NCBI RefSeq assembly: GCF_028550435.1
Contig: NZ_JAQQKV010000001.1
Location: 930,001 to 994,000 of the forward strand
From: Asticcacaulis machinosus
GTDB lineage: Bacteria > Pseudomonadota > Alphaproteobacteria > Caulobacterales > Caulobacteraceae
Direction of reading: 5' to 3'
Length of the DNA: 64,000 nucleotides
How positions within the stretch are numbered: position 1 is the first letter of the stretch; every line of letters starts with the position of its first letter. The notes beneath the pieces are model-generated. The model did not search any database, was not told where the DNA came from, and worked only from the letters and a program-made list of their open reading frames with translations. Shown piece after piece: positions 7,860 to 17,263 of the stretch. The translations under genes were made by a program, and so were the position numbers.

Positions 7860-8885
7860 ATGCGCAACAAAACCCGCCAACTGTTTACCGCCTTCGTTTC
7901 CCAGATCGCCCTAATCAATGGCGTGGCCTCTGCCGAGACGAAATTCAATGTCGATCCGACCATCCAGCAAAAGTTGGTCGATAAGCAGCAAGAGTCGGTT
8001 GACTTCCTTAAGCTGATCAACATCGAAGTTGTGAAAGAGCAATCGGCCCAAATCGTCGGGCTAGGTGTCAGTCGCCGGATTGCCTCGCGCACTAATACCG
8101 CCGGTGGCACTAAGCGCTCTACTAAGTCCGTCCACGCTATGGATGGGCGTGAGTATCTGTGTAAGCAAACCAATTTCGACACCCACCTGAAATATGCCGA
8201 AGTTGACCGCTGGGCTAAATTCGATGATTTTGAGGTGCGTATCTCAAACCACATCGCCCATGCTCAGGGCCTTGACCGCATATGCATCGGCTTTAATGGC
8301 ACCTCCGCCGCTGCAACGACTGATCTTGTTGCCAATCCGCAGCTTCAGGACGTCAACATCGGCTGGCTCCAAAAGCTTCGCGTCGAAGCCCCGGCGCAGG
8401 TGCTGGATAAAGCTCCGGCGGGCGGCACCAAGGTCTATTTCGGCACCCATGCCAGCAACGTCTATAAGAATCTCGACGCCATTGTTATGGATGCGGTTGA
8501 GGAACTCCTGCCATCTTGGGCGGCGGACGACACTGGCCTCGTCGCCATTGTCGGTCGTGACCTCCTGCATGACAAGTATCTGCCGAAGGTCAACCAGCCG
8601 CTGGCCCCGACTGAGGAAAATGCGCTTAAGTTGATCATGGCTGAAAAGCGCCTGGGCGGCTTGCCTGCCTACCGCGCGCCATTTTTCCCGGCCGGAAAAA
8701 TCCTGATCACGAAGTTTTCCAACCTGTCGATCTATGAGCAGGAAGACACCCGACGCCGCAACATCAAGGACAATCCCGAACTCGACCAGGTAGATGATTT
8801 CCAGTCGGTCAACGAAGCCTATGTCATCGAAGACCTTGATTATGCCTGCCTGATCGAAAACATCGAAGAGCGCAACGCCGCTTAA
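7860..8885 (+). CDS. N: major capsid protein precursor, P2 gpN family
   Basis: A 341-residue major capsid protein of the HK97 fold, P2 gpN family (P2 gpN is 357 residues). Typical segments are MRNKTRQLFTAFVSQIA at the N-terminus, the region around TDLVANPQLQDVNIGWLQ, IVGRDLLHDKYLPKVN, and the C-terminal NEAYVIEDLDYACLIENI. In P2 the N-terminus is removed by gpO; the same is likely here. GGAG lies upstream of the start. A strong terminator-like hairpin follows the stop codon, so the capsid message probably exceeds that of the downstream genes. Confidence 0.95.
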   Translation: MRNKTRQLFTAFVSQIALINGVASAETKFNVDPTIQQKLVDKQQESVDFLKLINIEVVKEQSAQIVGLGVSRRIASRTNTAGGTKRSTKSVHAMDGREYLCKQTNFDTHLKYAEVDRWAKFDDFEVRISNHIAHAQGLDRICIGFNGTSAAATTDLVANPQLQDVNIGWLQKLRVEAPAQVLDKAPAGGTKVYFGTHASNVYKNLDAIVMDAVEELLPSWAADDTGLVAIVGRDLLHDKYLPKVNQPLAPTEENALKLIMAEKRLGGLPAYRAPFFPAGKILITKFSNLSIYEQEDTRRRNIKDNPELDQVDDFQSVNEAYVIEDLDYACLIENIEERNAA

Positions 8886-8906
8886 CCCGTTCCTCCCTGC
8901 AACTGA

Positions 8907-8940
8907 GGGGGATCGGCGCGTCCGCTCCCCCCTTTTTTTT
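8907..8940 (+). terminator. terminator-like hairpin with T8 directly after capsid gene
   Basis: GGGGGA pairs with TCCCCC, with a further CGG/CCG pair set inside after one mismatch and a 5-base loop, followed by eight T. It lies inside the head operon between N and M, so it cannot be fully efficient if M, L, X, R and S are read from the same promoter. It probably attenuates. Confidence 0.75.
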
Positions 8941-8949
8941 AGGTGCTTA

Positions 8950-9744
8950 ATGACCAGTCCCGCCCGCGCCCACCGCATTGCTGTCCTTGCCGGAGCCGCT
9001 ATCCTCGCCGCCGGATCTATCGGGCGGGCCGCAGACCGTCCGCAAGAAGGCAAGGAAGCCACTGAGTATGAATTGCTCCGCGCCAAGTTCGGCGTGCACC
9101 GTGCCCAGCTTAAGCAGATCGAATCCACCGAAGATAAGATCGCCAAAAAACGCGAAATGCTGCCGGAATATGACGACTATATTTACGGTGTCCTCAGCGC
9201 TGCAGAAGACTCAGGCCTTGCCCTGCAGGATGAAATCTTCGCTAATCTGATGGTCTGGCAACTCGATGTGGGCAATTTCTCATCGGCCTTCACGATGGCC
9301 GAACATATCCTTGAACACAATATTGATCTGCCCACACGGTTCAAATCTTCCCCGGCGACGTTCCTGATCGATACCGTGTCAACCGCCGCCATCAAGGCCT
9401 ATACCCTGAGCGACGAATTCCCCGTCGAACATCTGCAACGGGCCTCCGCCCTGACCTTTACCCATGATGTGTTTGATCAGGCCCGCGCCAACCTTCATAA
9501 GGCTATCGGCCTGTTGCTCATGCGCGAAGCTGACCGGCTGATGGACAATAAGGAAGCCTCGGTCAGCGCCCCATCCGCCGCGCGCCGCGAAGCTTTGAAG
9601 CATCTGCGTCGTGCCTATGAACTGAATACCAATTGCGGTGTCAAAAAGGAGATTGGTGTCCTCACCCGTCTCCTGAAGAAAGAGCCAGTGGAGCCGGAGA
9701 CCAACGGTGAAACGGACGCCCCGGCTGATACTTCCGACACCTAA
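8950..9744 (+). CDS. M: phage terminase small subunit/endonuclease, P2 gpM family
   Basis: A 264-residue gpM homologue (P2 gpM 247), which recognises cos and takes part in cutting with gpP. Recognisable parts are YELLRAKFGVHRAQLKQIES near residue 37, LPEYDDYIYGVL, the family block with D-E-I-F-A-N-L-M-V-W-Q-L-D-V-G, and EHNIDLPTRFKSS. The C-terminus is acidic and Pro/Thr-rich and probably disordered. Its start codon is 9 bases after the T tract of the hairpin that follows the capsid gene, with AGGTG as a weak ribosome site. Confidence 0.92.
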   Translation: MTSPARAHRIAVLAGAAILAAGSIGRAADRPQEGKEATEYELLRAKFGVHRAQLKQIESTEDKIAKKREMLPEYDDYIYGVLSAAEDSGLALQDEIFANLMVWQLDVGNFSSAFTMAEHILEHNIDLPTRFKSSPATFLIDTVSTAAIKAYTLSDEFPVEHLQRASALTFTHDVFDQARANLHKAIGLLLMREADRLMDNKEASVSAPSAARREALKHLRRAYELNTNCGVKKEIGVLTRLLKKEPVEPETNGETDAPADTSDT

Positions 9745-9848
9745 AGACCGCCCCCCGGCGCTCGGGGGCGGTGATGGTCTCAGACGGCATAAACACCGGC
9801 CTGACACCTGATCCCCACCCCCGAAACTATCTCAACCGCAGAGGCTAC

Positions 9849-10325
9849 ATGTCCGGTTTTATAGCATCCCCGCCCGAACCCGCCTCCGCCCCCGGATCAA
9901 AAGTTACAGGCGGGGCGTTCTGGCCGGATATCGACCTCAATAACTTCCGCGACACCATGCGGATCGGCGGCTCTACTATCCCCGATCCCCGCCTGATCAA
10001 GGCCATCGAAGCGGCTATCATTACCGTCACTGCTGACCTGCGCGAATGGCGGCTCGACAAACTGTCCGAGGGTCACCCCTCGCTGGCTGCCGTCAGCGAC
10101 GAAGAGATCAATGGCGAAAAGGCGCTTGTGGTTATCTGGAAACGGGCCGTTATGTCTTTCGCCACCGCTGACCTGATGGAAACGCACCGCGACGTGAGCG
10201 CCACCAATGAAGGTGCGAAGCGGGCCGAAGAACAGTTGCCGACCGCGGCTGATCATCGCCGCAACGGCGTCCATGCCATCCGCGATATCTTGGGCGTTAG
10301 CCGCACGACTGTGGAACTGATCTAA
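9849..10325 (+). CDS. L: head completion/stabilisation protein, P2 gpL family
   Basis: A 158-residue protein matching gpL (P2 gpL 169), which plugs the filled head and joins head to tail. Family signs are FWPDIDLNNFRDTMRIGGS near residue 22, RLIKAIEAAIITVTADLREWR and the C-terminal RNGVHAIRDILGVSRTTVELI. I chose the ATG at 9849, which has AGAGG 4 bases upstream and gives the normal length; an earlier in-frame start at 9771 would run through apparent leader sequence. The stop codon shares one base with the start of X. Confidence 0.9.
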   Translation: MSGFIASPPEPASAPGSKVTGGAFWPDIDLNNFRDTMRIGGSTIPDPRLIKAIEAAIITVTADLREWRLDKLSEGHPSLAAVSDEEINGEKALVVIWKRAVMSFATADLMETHRDVSATNEGAKRAEEQLPTAADHRRNGVHAIRDILGVSRTTVELI

Positions 10326-10552
10326 TGGCTGACGCCACAACAATGACAGCGACGGCGCTGCAAGGCGAAACGCTCGACGCACTGGTCTGGCGCGTGGCGC
10401 GTGGCAGGGCCGAAATGGTCGAGAAAGTCCTTTTGATGAACTATGGACTGTCGGATATCGGCACCATTCTGCCTGAAGGCCACGCCGTCATATTGCCGGT
10501 CGTAAAGGCCGAGTCCGTCCCCGTCTACGATATCGTTCAGCTTTGGAATTGA
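10325..10552 (+). CDS. X: tail protein X, P2 gpX family (LysM-like)
   Basis: A 75-residue protein of the phage tail X family. The sequence GETLDALVWRVARGRAE followed by L-P-E-G-H-A-V-I-L-P resembles a small LysM-type fold; gpX is essential for P2 tail assembly. It starts on the last base of the L stop codon, giving translational coupling. In P2 the lysis genes follow X; here a short ORF and then R follow, and the lysis genes are in another unit. Confidence 0.9.
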   Translation: MADATTMTATALQGETLDALVWRVARGRAEMVEKVLLMNYGLSDIGTILPEGHAVILPVVKAESVPVYDIVQLWN

Positions 10553-10555
10553 TTC

Positions 10556-10702
10556 ATGCTCTGGCAAGTCATTCGCGACAACGGAAAGACAGTTTACCGC
10601 GTCAATAAAATTACAGGTAAACGCTCAATTTATCAAAAGCCGGGTGGTCATCAGCCGATTGACAAAGGGTGGCTGATTACGGGGGAATTTAGACATGGAT
10701 AA
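10556..10702 (+). CDS. hypothetical 48-aa protein between X and R
   Basis: A small ORF starting MLWQVIRDNGKTVYRVNK and ending LITGEFRHG. It starts 3 bases after the X stop codon and overlaps the start of R by 8 bases, which fits a coupled gene in a packed operon. It is basic (Lys/Arg-rich) with a predicted beta character and no membrane segment. I do not recognise the family; small Lys-rich proteins at this spot in P2-like phages are usually of unknown function. Confidence 0.55.
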   Translation: MLWQVIRDNGKTVYRVNKITGKRSIYQKPGGHQPIDKGWLITGEFRHG

Positions 10703-11252
10703 AACGACCGCCGTGCGTGACTTTATCGAAGGCAGTGTTCCAGAGCTAAAGCGCAACCCCGACCGGCTGCGCATCTTCATCCGTACCGGCAGCGTCGCAC
10801 TGCGCTATTCCAATGATCATCACGGCTACCAGTATAATTACGTTCTGAACATAGAGGTGCGCGATTTCGGCGGTCATCCGGATCAGGTATTTCTGCCTCT
10901 GGCGCTGTGGCTGCGCCGGTATCAGCCCGACCTCCTGCTAAACCATGATCGGGCAAATCGGGCGATTTCGTACCAGGCTGACTTTCTCGACAACAAATCC
11001 GTCGATCTCGATATCACGATTGACCTGACGGAATCGGTCGATGTCACGCCCTTTGAGGATGGCTTCAAGATCACGCACCGCGATGACGCACTCGACAATG
11101 ACGCGGCCAATGTGGCCCTGAAAAAAATCTATGATCAGGACGGCAAGTTCATCGCCGGTTATCCGTCCATGTACTTCCTGACAGGCGTGGGTGGCGACCA
11201 TCTGCTCGGTACCGATGGCGCGGCCCTGAAAGAGATCAATCTCTATGAGTGA
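10695..11252 (+). CDS. R: tail completion protein, P2 gpR family
   Basis: A 185-residue gpR homologue (P2 gpR 155). The conserved block VALRYSNDHHGYQYNYVLNIEV near residue 38 and PLALWLRRYQPDLL near residue 70 identify the family, which is needed to complete the tail and join it to the head. The C-terminus after residue 135 is longer than in P2. The ATG overlaps the preceding small ORF, and the stop overlaps S by 8 bases. Confidence 0.88.
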   Translation: MDKTTAVRDFIEGSVPELKRNPDRLRIFIRTGSVALRYSNDHHGYQYNYVLNIEVRDFGGHPDQVFLPLALWLRRYQPDLLLNHDRANRAISYQADFLDNKSVDLDITIDLTESVDVTPFEDGFKITHRDDALDNDAANVALKKIYDQDGKFIAGYPSMYFLTGVGGDHLLGTDGAALKEINLYE

Positions 11253-11916
11253 ACTAAGGGCGCTTGAGGAGCTGGAGGCTATCGTTTCCGGCCTCTTGCG
11301 CGATCTGTCATCACCTGGTCGCCGCCAGCTCATGCGCAAGGTGGCACGTGATGTGCGCAAATCTCAGTCTGACCGCATTAAGGCGCAGAAAAACCCGGAT
11401 GGCTCGGCCTTTGAAGCCCGTCGCCCTAAGCCTAAGCCGTCGATGGGGAATTATGCCGTTCACTTCCTCTATCCGTCCGGCGGTTCTGGCCCTCCGCGCG
11501 CGGTGCTTATGAAATCGTGGATGCGCGATGGCCAGATGCTCACCGGCTATGACATCGAAGCCGGTGGCATCCGCTCATTTTTCTGGGATAAAATCATCAA
11601 GTGGCTGGGCGTCTCACCGGACGACCAGAACAAGAGCGGCGGTAAAATCCGCAACCGGCCCAGCCTTAAAGAAAAGGCTATGTTCCGTAAGCTCCGGTCG
11701 CCCAGATTCTTGAAATCTGGCGCCAATGAGCGCGAAGCATGGATCGGCTTTGTGGGCGATGTCGCGCGCCTGGCATCGGTGCACCAGCATGGACTTTCGG
11801 AAGAGCCGGCGAAAGGTCAGAAGGCCGTAAACTATGCCATGCGCCAGCTTCTGGGGCTGTCGATCGAGGATCGCGAGGATCTGCTCGATAGCGTCTTAAA
11901 GCATCTGGCAGACTGA
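11245..11916 (+). CDS. S: tail completion/virion morphogenesis protein, P2 gpS family
   Basis: A 223-residue protein of the phage virion morphogenesis family (P2 gpS 150). It begins with a helical region (LRALEELEAIVSGLLRDL), followed by R-x-L-M-R-K-V-A-R-D-V-R-K-S-Q-x-x-R-I-K-A-Q-K-N-P-D-G, the family signature, and ends with YAMRQLLGLSIEDREDLLDSVL. It is longer than P2 gpS because of an insert rich in Lys/Arg around residues 95-150. It is the last gene of the head operon and converges with the leftward tail-spike operon with no gap. Confidence 0.86.
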   Translation: MSELRALEELEAIVSGLLRDLSSPGRRQLMRKVARDVRKSQSDRIKAQKNPDGSAFEARRPKPKPSMGNYAVHFLYPSGGSGPPRAVLMKSWMRDGQMLTGYDIEAGGIRSFFWDKIIKWLGVSPDDQNKSGGKIRNRPSLKEKAMFRKLRSPRFLKSGANEREAWIGFVGDVARLASVHQHGLSEEPAKGQKAVNYAMRQLLGLSIEDREDLLDSVLKHLAD

Positions 11917-12111
11917 TCAGGGCCGTTCAAACAGGCGCAGCCACGGCGGGACATGAAGCCCCGCCATAACTAACCACATTCCCCACATGCTGACCCAGAT
12001 ATTCGCCCCGCCGCAGAGCGCGAAATCTGGCGTCAGATAGTTGATGGCCGCCAGCGCAAGGCACACCGGAGTGGCCGATAATTTTAAGGCCTGAATTATG
12101 GTGCTGATCAT
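11917..12111 (-). CDS. small two-TM membrane protein at end of tail-spike operon
   Basis: A 64-residue protein with two hydrophobic segments (about residues 12-28 and 38-54). The ATG overlaps the tail-spike stop codon by 4 bases (ATGA), so it is coupled to that gene. Its size and topology would suit a holin, antiholin or superinfection-exclusion protein, but the sequence shows no family I recognise, and the main lysis cassette is elsewhere (19567-21283). It ends immediately beside the convergent S gene. Confidence 0.6.
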   Translation of the reverse strand: MISTIIQALKLSATPVCLALAAINYLTPDFALCGGANIWVSMWGMWLVMAGLHVPPWLRLFERP

Positions 12112-15100
12112 CCCAGCGTTACCCCGTGGCGTTCGGCCATATATATCTCGGCTCCGAAGTGGTTCGCATTGCGGGCAGTGTCATTGGAGATCATGATCTC
12201 GCCAATTTCACCATTAAACGCGCTGTTCCATGACCAATCCCAAATAGAGCCGATGACAAAGCGGTTGGCATTGGTGCCAAGCGTCGGCACGTTGACATCA
12301 GCGGCGGTAACGACCTGCGCGCCGTTAACCCAGACATCTGCCGTGGTGCCTGAAACGACGATGGTGACGATGTCCCACGCATCCTGATCAAAGACATTGA
12401 CCGGGCTGATGGCTGACTTGGTCGTGCCTCCGCCCGCCTTGCGTACAACCGACAATCCATTATTGGCGTTCATCAGGTGCGTGCTGAAATAATCGCCATT
12501 GCTGCTCATGCACCATGCGAGCAGCGTTCCGCTTGAGCCGCCCGCGCCTCGTCTAACGGCCATAACAACAGAATAGCCGTTATCGTCGCCGGTTGCTGCA
12601 TTGATGATCGAAGACGCTGTTGATGTCAGACGCTCAGTCGCGGAGGCCGTAAATTTGACGGCTTTCTTGCCGTTGATGCTGTCAATGACGTAGCTCGGAT
12701 AGTTTCCGGCCTCACTCAGGTGGTTGTTGTTGCCCGATTTATCGCGCCATAGCCTGACGCGATCCGCTCCGGCAACCGCCGCCGTGGTGCCGCCGGTATT
12801 GCTAAAGATCGTGGTATTGTCCTGCGCATCGTACCAAGCGACCTTTGTCCAGTCGGCTGGGGCCCATGCCACACCGGCAACCGGCTCGGTGACATCAGCA
12901 TAAATAGCGGTCGCCCCGCCATCAGCATTATGGGCCGTGACACGCGGGCGGACGATTTTGCCATAGTCGGCCTGCACAAGGGTGTAGGTGGCACCATTGG
13001 CCCCCTCAATCGGAGCGTTGCCCCGATACCACTGGATCGAATAGCCTGTCGGGCTATTTGACCAGACGCCGTTTGACGCGGTTCGCGTCGCCCCGACAGT
13101 ATTGCTACCGGTGACCCCCGGCAGGGTGGTGTTTACCGGCGCAGCGGGTGGCGAAATCAGCCCGGCGCGGTAGGCATTAAGCTGGAACCCGATGGCATCG
13201 GTCTGGATACCGGCCCGTCCACGATAGAGCCCTACCCGCCCCGCCGCAGTCACGGTACCGTCGCTACGGGTGAGGAACTCTTCTCCGTCGATGGTAACGG
13301 TGATGTTGCTGCCGTTGATCGATCCTCTGAAACGCTTGCTGGTTTTCGCATCCCAGATGAAGGTTTTCTCGATCAGGTAGTTCCAAGTCCCGGCACTCAT
13401 GCGGAAAATTTTAATCTTTTTAAACTCTTCCTCGTGGGCGATAGTTATCAGGTACCCCGTCATGGCGGTCTCATTGAACCGCAGCATGATCCCTTCCGAG
13501 CCTTGTTGATGGGACAGATAGTCGATATCGAGTTCGACATAATGGTTGGCGCTCGACGGCACCCCGGAAGCCAGATAATAGCCGCCGGTCGTATGTGGAT
13601 GGATCAGCTTGCCCACAGCGGTGATAACTGATGGATTGGTGGTCGAATCCGGGCTTGCCGGGTGGGCAATCCACCCCGCCCCGCGCTCGCCGGTATGGGC
13701 CAGTAGGGTGGTGCCTGCAGCATCCGTAAAGCTATCGGACACGAACACCTGCCGGAGGGTGACCGAAATTGCCGCCGTCGAGACGTTACCATAAAGGTCT
13801 TTGCCTTTGAGGGTAACATTGTAGCTGTTGTTGCCGTCGGCATCTTGCGGCGCAAAGGCTGATTTGACGCCGCCCGCCCAATCGAGTTGCCGCTGATCGG
13901 TAACCGTGAACATGGCAGCATCCGTGCCCCCATCGACTGTCCAGAAGATCGGTGCTTTGTTGGCCCGCAGCGGTAGCGCCAGGGGTCGAAGTTCCGGCTC
14001 GATCAAATTGGAAAGCTGCAGCACGGGCGGGTTAGTATCCGCCACCAACTGACGACCGGGGATATATTCCGGCAGCACTGACAGTTGCGGCTTCACGTTC
14101 GGGTTCACAGTGTTTGTTGCTAAAAATGACCCAGAAAAGCCGGTTAACGTAACATCGACGGGAAACTGGAAATAGTGACCGTTGTAGCGCTCAACGTCTG
14201 GGAACCAGAGGCGTGACTTCCAAGTGCCGTTATCGTTAAAGCATCCATTGCGCAGAACAAGCGCTTCGCCGGTCAGGGTCGGCCCGGTGCGTGCGCCACG
14301 GATGGACAGCCCGACGCCACCGGTATCTAAGCCTTGGTGGTCAGGGTATCGCCGGTCGCCAACACAGTCCCTGATGACGCCGAATATAGCGATCTGGCCC
14401 GTAATACCCCCGGCCTGCACCGTCAGATCAATGCCGTTGGTGGTTAGGCCATCCCCCAGCACAAAATAAGGGGTATCGCCCGGTGCAACGGCTGGGTAGG
14501 ATGATCCCAGCTTACGGCCATAGGGCTCAAGCGGATAGGGCTGGGGCAGGTCTGCCCGCGTAATGTTCGCCCAGGTACGCGCAATAACGGCCTTAGGATC
14601 AGTCCCACTGATAACCCACGGCCCCATCACATCTTTTTGGTGGTGGGTGGCCGCGTTCATATAAAGGCCGTCCCATTTGTTCAGGAAATGGGTGTCCACA
14701 TTGTCAAACAGGCCGTCGATCCAGAAACCATCATAATTTAGAGCGCCGCCGCCGATATCTTGGAAGCCGACACTGAAATTTTTGATCTTATAGTTGACGA
14801 ACATGAACCGCCAACTGACCGTACCGATGACACCACCCACGCCGCCTTTGGTGTCGTTAACCCACAGGAAGTCATAGAAATAATAGCTGTTTGAATAGTT
14901 GTGCAGATGGAACGGATTACTGACGTTGACGCAGTGGAAGCCCCGCGCGACCATCGGGATCGCGTCTTGGCGCTCAGGCCCCCGGTGGGCGACGAAGAAG
15001 CCAACCTTTGCGTTCCACCCGCCATTGTCATGCCAGTCCGGGATCTGGGCGGTTCTCAAGCCATAGGTGTTATCGTCTCGGTACTGGTTTCCGGCGTCGC

Positions 15101-17258
15101 CGCCCTGACTGATCGGGTCGAACAGCCTAAGGGAGGTGTCTATGGGCGTGCGCAGTGCGATCAACGCCGCATTGTGATATTCAATTTGCTGATGGTAAAT
15201 CCAGCCGTAGTTACAGGATGAAAATTTGTTGCCCTGACATAAGACTTGCCGCGCCTGACACTCGTAAGCATTGCCGACATGGCCGTTATGGTTGGTATAA
15301 AACTCCGACCGGTCGCCCCACCCAATTGGGTAGCCGTCACCCCGCGCCCAACATACAAGGTTGTTCAGCCATTGGCCGATTTCATTGCCGAGTTCGGTGA
15401 CGATACCTGCGCCGCGTACATTAAAGACGAGGCATTCTTCAATGGCCGCGCGGCTGGCATGATGGGTGATACCCCAGCCCGGTATCGGCACTTCACCGGC
15501 CGGTGCCCATGCCACACAGCCGAGCATAACCACTTGCCTGCGGCCCAGATATGCCCCCGTCCAGTGGATATGCAGGGCATAGCGCCCCCGCACATTGACC
15601 GGATCGGTAACGCTTACTGTCTGAGCGGCAGTCGTATAAATCAGCCGCCCGTCCGGCGTCGCAAGGCTCGGATCGGTATCGGTACGGCCCATATTCAGCG
15701 TTTCGACAAAGCGGATATCCTGATCGTCGCAGTGCATGAACATGGAATGGGCGCGCTTCTGGCGCGGCGTTGTCTCGGCTGACCGCCACCGGATCGAACG
15801 CGACAGGTTCGCTACCAACGGCTTAATGACCACGACTTCGCCGTGATCGAGCACATCGGTATAGCGGTTATGGGGATAGGTCAGCGCCGAATCGAACGTC
15901 ACCGTATTGCCGGAGATATTCGTGATTGTGCGCACTTCATCGTGGCTCAGTTTGAACCCGGCATTATTCTGCCGCACTGCGTCACTGCCTTCATAGGGAA
16001 GGTAAGCCTGCGTCGGGCCGGTATACTGAGGGTCGTTTGTGGTCGTACCGGATAGCGTCGTCGCCACGAACAATATCTTGTCGCCAATTTTCCAGTTGGC
16101 CGTGGCCACGCCTTCTAAGACAACGGAAGTCGCGCCCACCGCCATATTGCCGTTGCAGGTCAAGCGCGCAGCCTTCGCGGCACCATGAATACGGGTCGGC
16201 CCCATCGTGTTGAGGCCAAGTCGCGCCGTCGCGCCGGGGGCTTCGGATTGCCAGAACACGATCTCAGTGCGCGGCTTACCGGCGGTCGTGCTTTCCGGTA
16301 CCGGGCTTGTGGTATCGCCCATCCAGAAGACGCCGTGACTGATGATCGTATCGACCCACAGCCGGGTATCTTTGGTGATGTCCCATTTCAGAGTGCCGCC
16401 GTTACAAACGCACAGGTCTTTGATCTTAACGTCGCTTTCGACATCATAGATGACCTCATAGGTCATCGTCCTGACAATAGCGTTTTCACCGGGAACTGTG
16501 CCGGTATTCCACGTTGTGCCGTCTGACCACCTGCCGTTTTTCACGGCGTAGTGGGTGGACGCCCCAAGCGTCGGATGGGTGTTCGGGTCGTTGGCGTCCC
16601 TTTGCACGAAGTCATAATACGACTGTGGCACAGGGGCAGCGCGGCCCCCATAAATGGTGTCAATCTCAGGGATGCGCCCCGTGGTTACCGATACTGTGAC
16701 CGGGGTGCTGTATGGGCTGTTCGACGCATTCGGGTGGGATTTGACAATCGCGCCAACAATTTCACCGGCAGATACCGCCGACGTTCCGCGCAGCAATTTC
16801 CAGCCGTTAACCTCATCGCCGCCGACGATAAAACGGCCGTCATTTGGCATGAAGGCCGGCGTCGCTCCCGGCTCGACACCGGTGATATTAAAGATAACCG
16901 CGCCTTGCTCTGCCGACAGTATGATCGATGCCGACGTCGGATTAATCGGCCCCAGCAAGTAAATCTCAGGCACTGCCACCTTAGGCGCGGCCCAGATGAC
17001 ATTCTCGTACGTCCAGTCAATATCGCAATTGGCATCTTCGGCCACCTGCAGATACATGGGGGCGGTCGCACCGAAAATCTCCGCCCCGTCGCGCCGCCAC
17101 TGGATGTCGGCATAGATAACGCCATCAGGTAAGATAGCCTGAAGCGTTTTGCCGACGCCCGGTTGTCCCAGCGTCTTCCCTTGGCCAGCGGCCTTAACGG
17201 CTTTTATCTCAGCCGCAACACGTTGAAAACCGGCGATGACGCGCGCGACCAAATCCAT
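12108..17258 (-). CDS. giant tail spike/fibre with G8-like, beta-helix, Ig-like and lectin-like domains
   Basis: A 1716-residue virion protein and the largest gene in the window. Order by eye: N-terminal helix and Ig-like part (1-200), probably virion-anchoring; a G8-like domain at about 236-345 (NGRWSDGTTWNTGTVPGENA, then a GTLKW strand and I-x-x-H-G-V-F-W-M-G); a long right-handed beta-helix at about 350-950 rich in His/Asn/Trp; a cadherin-like repeat; a concanavalin-like domain (FVSDSFTDAAGTTLL onward); an Ig-like repeat with GVWSNSPTGYSIQWYRG; and a C-terminal LamG-like domain (VAWYDAQDNTTIFS onward). The G8 plus beta-helix arrangement recalls animal CEMIP/TMEM2 hyaluronidases, so it may degrade or bind a host surface polysaccharide. 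It lies in the J-I late unit, in the position of P2 gpH. Confidence 0.8.
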   Translation of the reverse strand: MDLVARVIAGFQRVAAEIKAVKAAGQGKTLGQPGVGKTLQAILPDGVIYADIQWRRDGAEIFGATAPMYLQVAEDANCDIDWTYENVIWAAPKVAVPEIYLLGPINPTSASIILSAEQGAVIFNITGVEPGATPAFMPNDGRFIVGGDEVNGWKLLRGTSAVSAGEIVGAIVKSHPNASNSPYSTPVTVSVTTGRIPEIDTIYGGRAAPVPQSYYDFVQRDANDPNTHPTLGASTHYAVKNGRWSDGTTWNTGTVPGENAIVRTMTYEVIYDVESDVKIKDLCVCNGGTLKWDITKDTRLWVDTIISHGVFWMGDTTSPVPESTTAGKPRTEIVFWQSEAPGATARLGLNTMGPTRIHGAAKAARLTCNGNMAVGATSVVLEGVATANWKIGDKILFVATTLSGTTTNDPQYTGPTQAYLPYEGSDAVRQNNAGFKLSHDEVRTITNISGNTVTFDSALTYPHNRYTDVLDHGEVVVIKPLVANLSRSIRWRSAETTPRQKRAHSMFMHCDDQDIRFVETLNMGRTDTDPSLATPDGRLIYTTAAQTVSVTDPVNVRGRYALHIHWTGAYLGRRQVVMLGCVAWAPAGEVPIPGWGITHHASRAAIEECLVFNVRGAGIVTELGNEIGQWLNNLVCWARGDGYPIGWGDRSEFYTNHNGHVGNAYECQARQVLCQGNKFSSCNYGWIYHQQIEYHNAALIALRTPIDTSLRLFDPISQGGDAGNQYRDDNTYGLRTAQIPDWHDNGGWNAKVGFFVAHRGPERQDAIPMVARGFHCVNVSNPFHLHNYSNSYYFYDFLWVNDTKGGVGGVIGTVSWRFMFVNYKIKNFSVGFQDIGGGALNYDGFWIDGLFDNVDTHFLNKWDGLYMNAATHHQKDVMGPWVISGTDPKAVIARTWANITRADLPQPYPLEPYGRKLGSSYPAVAPGDTPYFVLGDGLTTNGIDLTVQAGGITGQIAIFGVIRDCVGDRRYPDHQGLDTGGVGLSIRGARTGPTLTGEALVLRNGCFNDNGTWKSRLWFPDVERYNGHYFQFPVDVTLTGFSGSFLATNTVNPNVKPQLSVLPEYIPGRQLVADTNPPVLQLSNLIEPELRPLALPLRANKAPIFWTVDGGTDAAMFTVTDQRQLDWAGGVKSAFAPQDADGNNSYNVTLKGKDLYGNVSTAAISVTLRQVFVSDSFTDAAGTTLLAHTGERGAGWIAHPASPDSTTNPSVITAVGKLIHPHTTGGYYLASGVPSSANHYVELDIDYLSHQQGSEGIMLRFNETAMTGYLITIAHEEEFKKIKIFRMSAGTWNYLIEKTFIWDAKTSKRFRGSINGSNITVTIDGEEFLTRSDGTVTAAGRVGLYRGRAGIQTDAIGFQLNAYRAGLISPPAAPVNTTLPGVTGSNTVGATRTASNGVWSNSPTGYSIQWYRGNAPIEGANGATYTLVQADYGKIVRPRVTAHNADGGATAIYADVTEPVAGVAWAPADWTKVAWYDAQDNTTIFSNTGGTTAAVAGADRVRLWRDKSGNNNHLSEAGNYPSYVIDSINGKKAVKFTASATERLTSTASSIINAATGDDNGYSVVMAVRRGAGGSSGTLLAWCMSSNGDYFSTHLMNANNGLSVVRKAGGGTTKSAISPVNVFDQDAWDIVTIVVSGTTADVWVNGAQVVTAADVNVPTLGTNANRFVIGSIWDWSWNSAFNGEIGEIMISNDTARNANHFGAEIYMAERHGVTLG

Positions 17259-17263
17259 AGGAC

